Origin: Bacillota bacterium
GTDB lineage: Bacteria; Bacillota; Clostridia; Acetivibrionales; DSM-2933
Direction of reading: 5' to 3'
DNA length: 12,836 nt
Assembly (NCBI GenBank): GCA_030705945.1
Contig: JAUZPS010000072.1
Span: 1-12,836 of the forward strand
Shown here: positions 11,695 through 12,836 of the stretch, in pieces
How positions within the stretch are numbered: position 1 is the stretch's first letter
How the letters are laid out: each line of letters opens with the position of its first letter
Position numbers and translations under genes: made by a program
Notes under the pieces: model-generated
Database searches by the model: none
Told to the model about the DNA's origin: nothing
What the model saw: the letters and a program-made list of their open reading frames with translations, nothing else

Positions 11695-12836
11695 ATGAAA
11701 CGTAAAGGTTTAGCGCTGATTTTAGCGTTAGTTATTGTTTTTGCGTCTTTCCCACTTAATTTGTCCGCAGAGGGGCAAACAGCTAGTGGTCAGGATTCAA
11801 ATTTCAAAGACATGAATAATCACTGGGCTGTTAATGTGGTCAAACGCTGGGTTGAAAAAGGTTTTATATCAGGTTACGATGATAAAACATTCAAGCCTGA
11901 CCGCAATATAACAAGAGCGGAATTTGCTCTGCTTATTAATAAGGTTTTTGGATATCAGGTTAAAGCTAAAGAGGAATTTAGCGATGTGAAGTCAACAGAC
12001 TGGTTTCACGATGCAGTCTCAAAGGTTCGTAACGCAGGTGTTATTACAGGTTACAATAACAGTTTTAGCCCTAATAGTCCAATTACAAGACAAGATGCGG
12101 CTGTAATTGCAGCAAAGGCATTTGAGCTTGCAGGAACAGATAATAGTAAAGTTAAAGGCTTTAAAGACAGTGTCGATGTTAAGGAATATGCTTATAATTA
12201 CATATCTGCATTGGCGCTTAAAGGTTACTTGAAAGGTTTTGAAGACAATACCATCCGTCCTTTAAAGAATCTTACAAGAGCAGAAACTGTAGCTTTATTA
12301 GATAATATAACAGGGGAAATTCTTAATAAAAAAGGCCAATATACTCCGAAAACATTAAAAGGCAACTTGGTTATAAATACCGGTGATGTAACCCTAAAGG
12401 ACACATCAGTCAAGGGTGACCTTTATTTGACAGAGGGTATTGGAGAAGGCAATGTTACTTTTGACAATGTAACTGTTGAAGGAAATACATATATTAAGGG
12501 TGGAGGAACCCATTCAGTTGTATTTAAAAACTCACGTCTTGCAAGCGTTTTTGTTCAAAAGAAGAACAGCCCTGTAAGAGTTGCATTGGAAGGAAACACC
12601 ACAGCAGTATCGGTAAATCTTACAAATAAAGCTAAAATAGAAGTTTCCGAAGGAACTAAGATTTCAATTGTAAAAATTGAAAAAAGCGCAGAGGGAACAG
12701 ACATAAGCGGTAAAGGAACACTTGAAAGTATTGAAGTTAAAGCAAAAGATGTTTTAATAAACAACAAGAAAGCAGAAGAAAATGTAATCTATAAAGTGGA
12801 AGCCGGAGATGTTGAGGTAAAGCCGTCACCAACTTC
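11695..12836 (+). CDS. Secreted S-layer-homology (SLH) domain protein, 3' end outside the window
   Basis: 380 codons are visible with no stop. A signal peptide covers about residues 1-25 (basic MKRK, a hydrophobic core, then LSA-EG). Three SLH repeats follow: about 37-86 (FKDMNNHWAVNVVKRWVEKG, TRAE at 73-76), 95-145 (FSDVKSTDWFHDAVSK, TRQD at 131-134) and 156-205 (third TRAE at 194-197). SLH triplets bind pyruvylated secondary cell-wall polymer, so the protein is probably held on the cell surface. From about 220 the sequence becomes short alternating strands rich in V, T, N and G (GNLVINTGDVTLKDTSVKGD), suggesting a beta-helix or beta-solenoid, then a possible Pro-containing linker at the window edge (VKPSPT). 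GGAGG (11683-11687) precedes the ATG by 7 nt. The cargo domain, if any, is not visible. Confidence 0.9.
   Translation, partial: MKRKGLALILALVIVFASFPLNLSAEGQTASGQDSNFKDMNNHWAVNVVKRWVEKGFISGYDDKTFKPDRNITRAEFALLINKVFGYQVKAKEEFSDVKSTDWFHDAVSKVRNAGVITGYNNSFSPNSPITRQDAAVIAAKAFELAGTDNSKVKGFKDSVDVKEYAYNYISALALKGYLKGFEDNTIRPLKNLTRAETVALLDNITGEILNKKGQYTPKTLKGNLVINTGDVTLKDTSVKGDLYLTEGIGEGNVTFDNVTVEGNTYIKGGGTHSVVFKNSRLASVFVQKKNSPVRVALEGNTTAVSVNLTNKAKIEVSEGTKISIVKIEKSAEGTDISGKGTLESIEVKAKDVLINNKKAEENVIYKVEAGDVEVKPSPT

Noticed and set aside
12225..12767. Minus-strand frames inside the SLH gene
   Set aside because: Antisense shadows of a clear SLH coding sequence that stays open to the window edge.

Overview
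The window is low-GC Firmicute DNA and most resembles a cellulolytic clostridium of the Ruminiclostridium / Acetivibrio group. That placement is inferred from AGGAGG-type ribosome sites, AT-rich codon use, the ylxM-ffh-rpsP-khpA-rimM-trmD order, a GH5 enzyme resembling Clostridium thermocellum CelC, and an S-layer-homology (SLH) protein. No database search was possible.

Positions 1-4044 are a conserved housekeeping block for protein targeting, ribosome assembly and tRNA modification: ylxM, ffh, rpsP, khpA, rimM, trmD, all on the + strand. It begins with a strong sigma-A-type promoter overlapped by a perfect 14-bp palindrome placed like an operator. Two intergenic gaps in the block (khpA-rimM and rimM-trmD) contain long stem-loops. 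Six starts in the window are set downstream of the longest open frame because the Shine-Dalgarno sequence or family N-terminus demands it (ylxM, rpsP, khpA, rimM, the first araC-type gene, the GH5 gene); the chemoreceptor start is moved for the same reason.

Positions 4045-8374 look like accessory DNA placed where rplS usually follows trmD. Four single genes (an AraC regulator, a pyridoxamine-phosphate-oxidase-fold protein, a second AraC regulator on the - strand, and an intracellular GH5 glucanase) are separated by two families of short palindromic repeats. Family R has three same-orientation copies of about 70-100 bp. Family E is a double hairpin of about 146 bp, present twice in opposite orientation on either side of the second araC gene. 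R copy 3 sits inside E copy A: removing 103 bp restores an 88-bp hairpin that aligns without gaps to copy B, and the junction shows a 4-bp duplication (CTTA). This nested, MITE-like arrangement is the most unusual structure in the window.

Positions 8375-9465 hold no convincing intact gene; they contain coding-like fragments that look like decayed genes, plus one doubtful 42-residue ORF. Positions 9466-12836 encode a two-transmembrane chemoreceptor followed by a secreted protein with three SLH repeats that runs off the window. The accessory genes suggest sensing of, binding to and digestion of plant polysaccharide, but that link is inferred from neighbourhood only.
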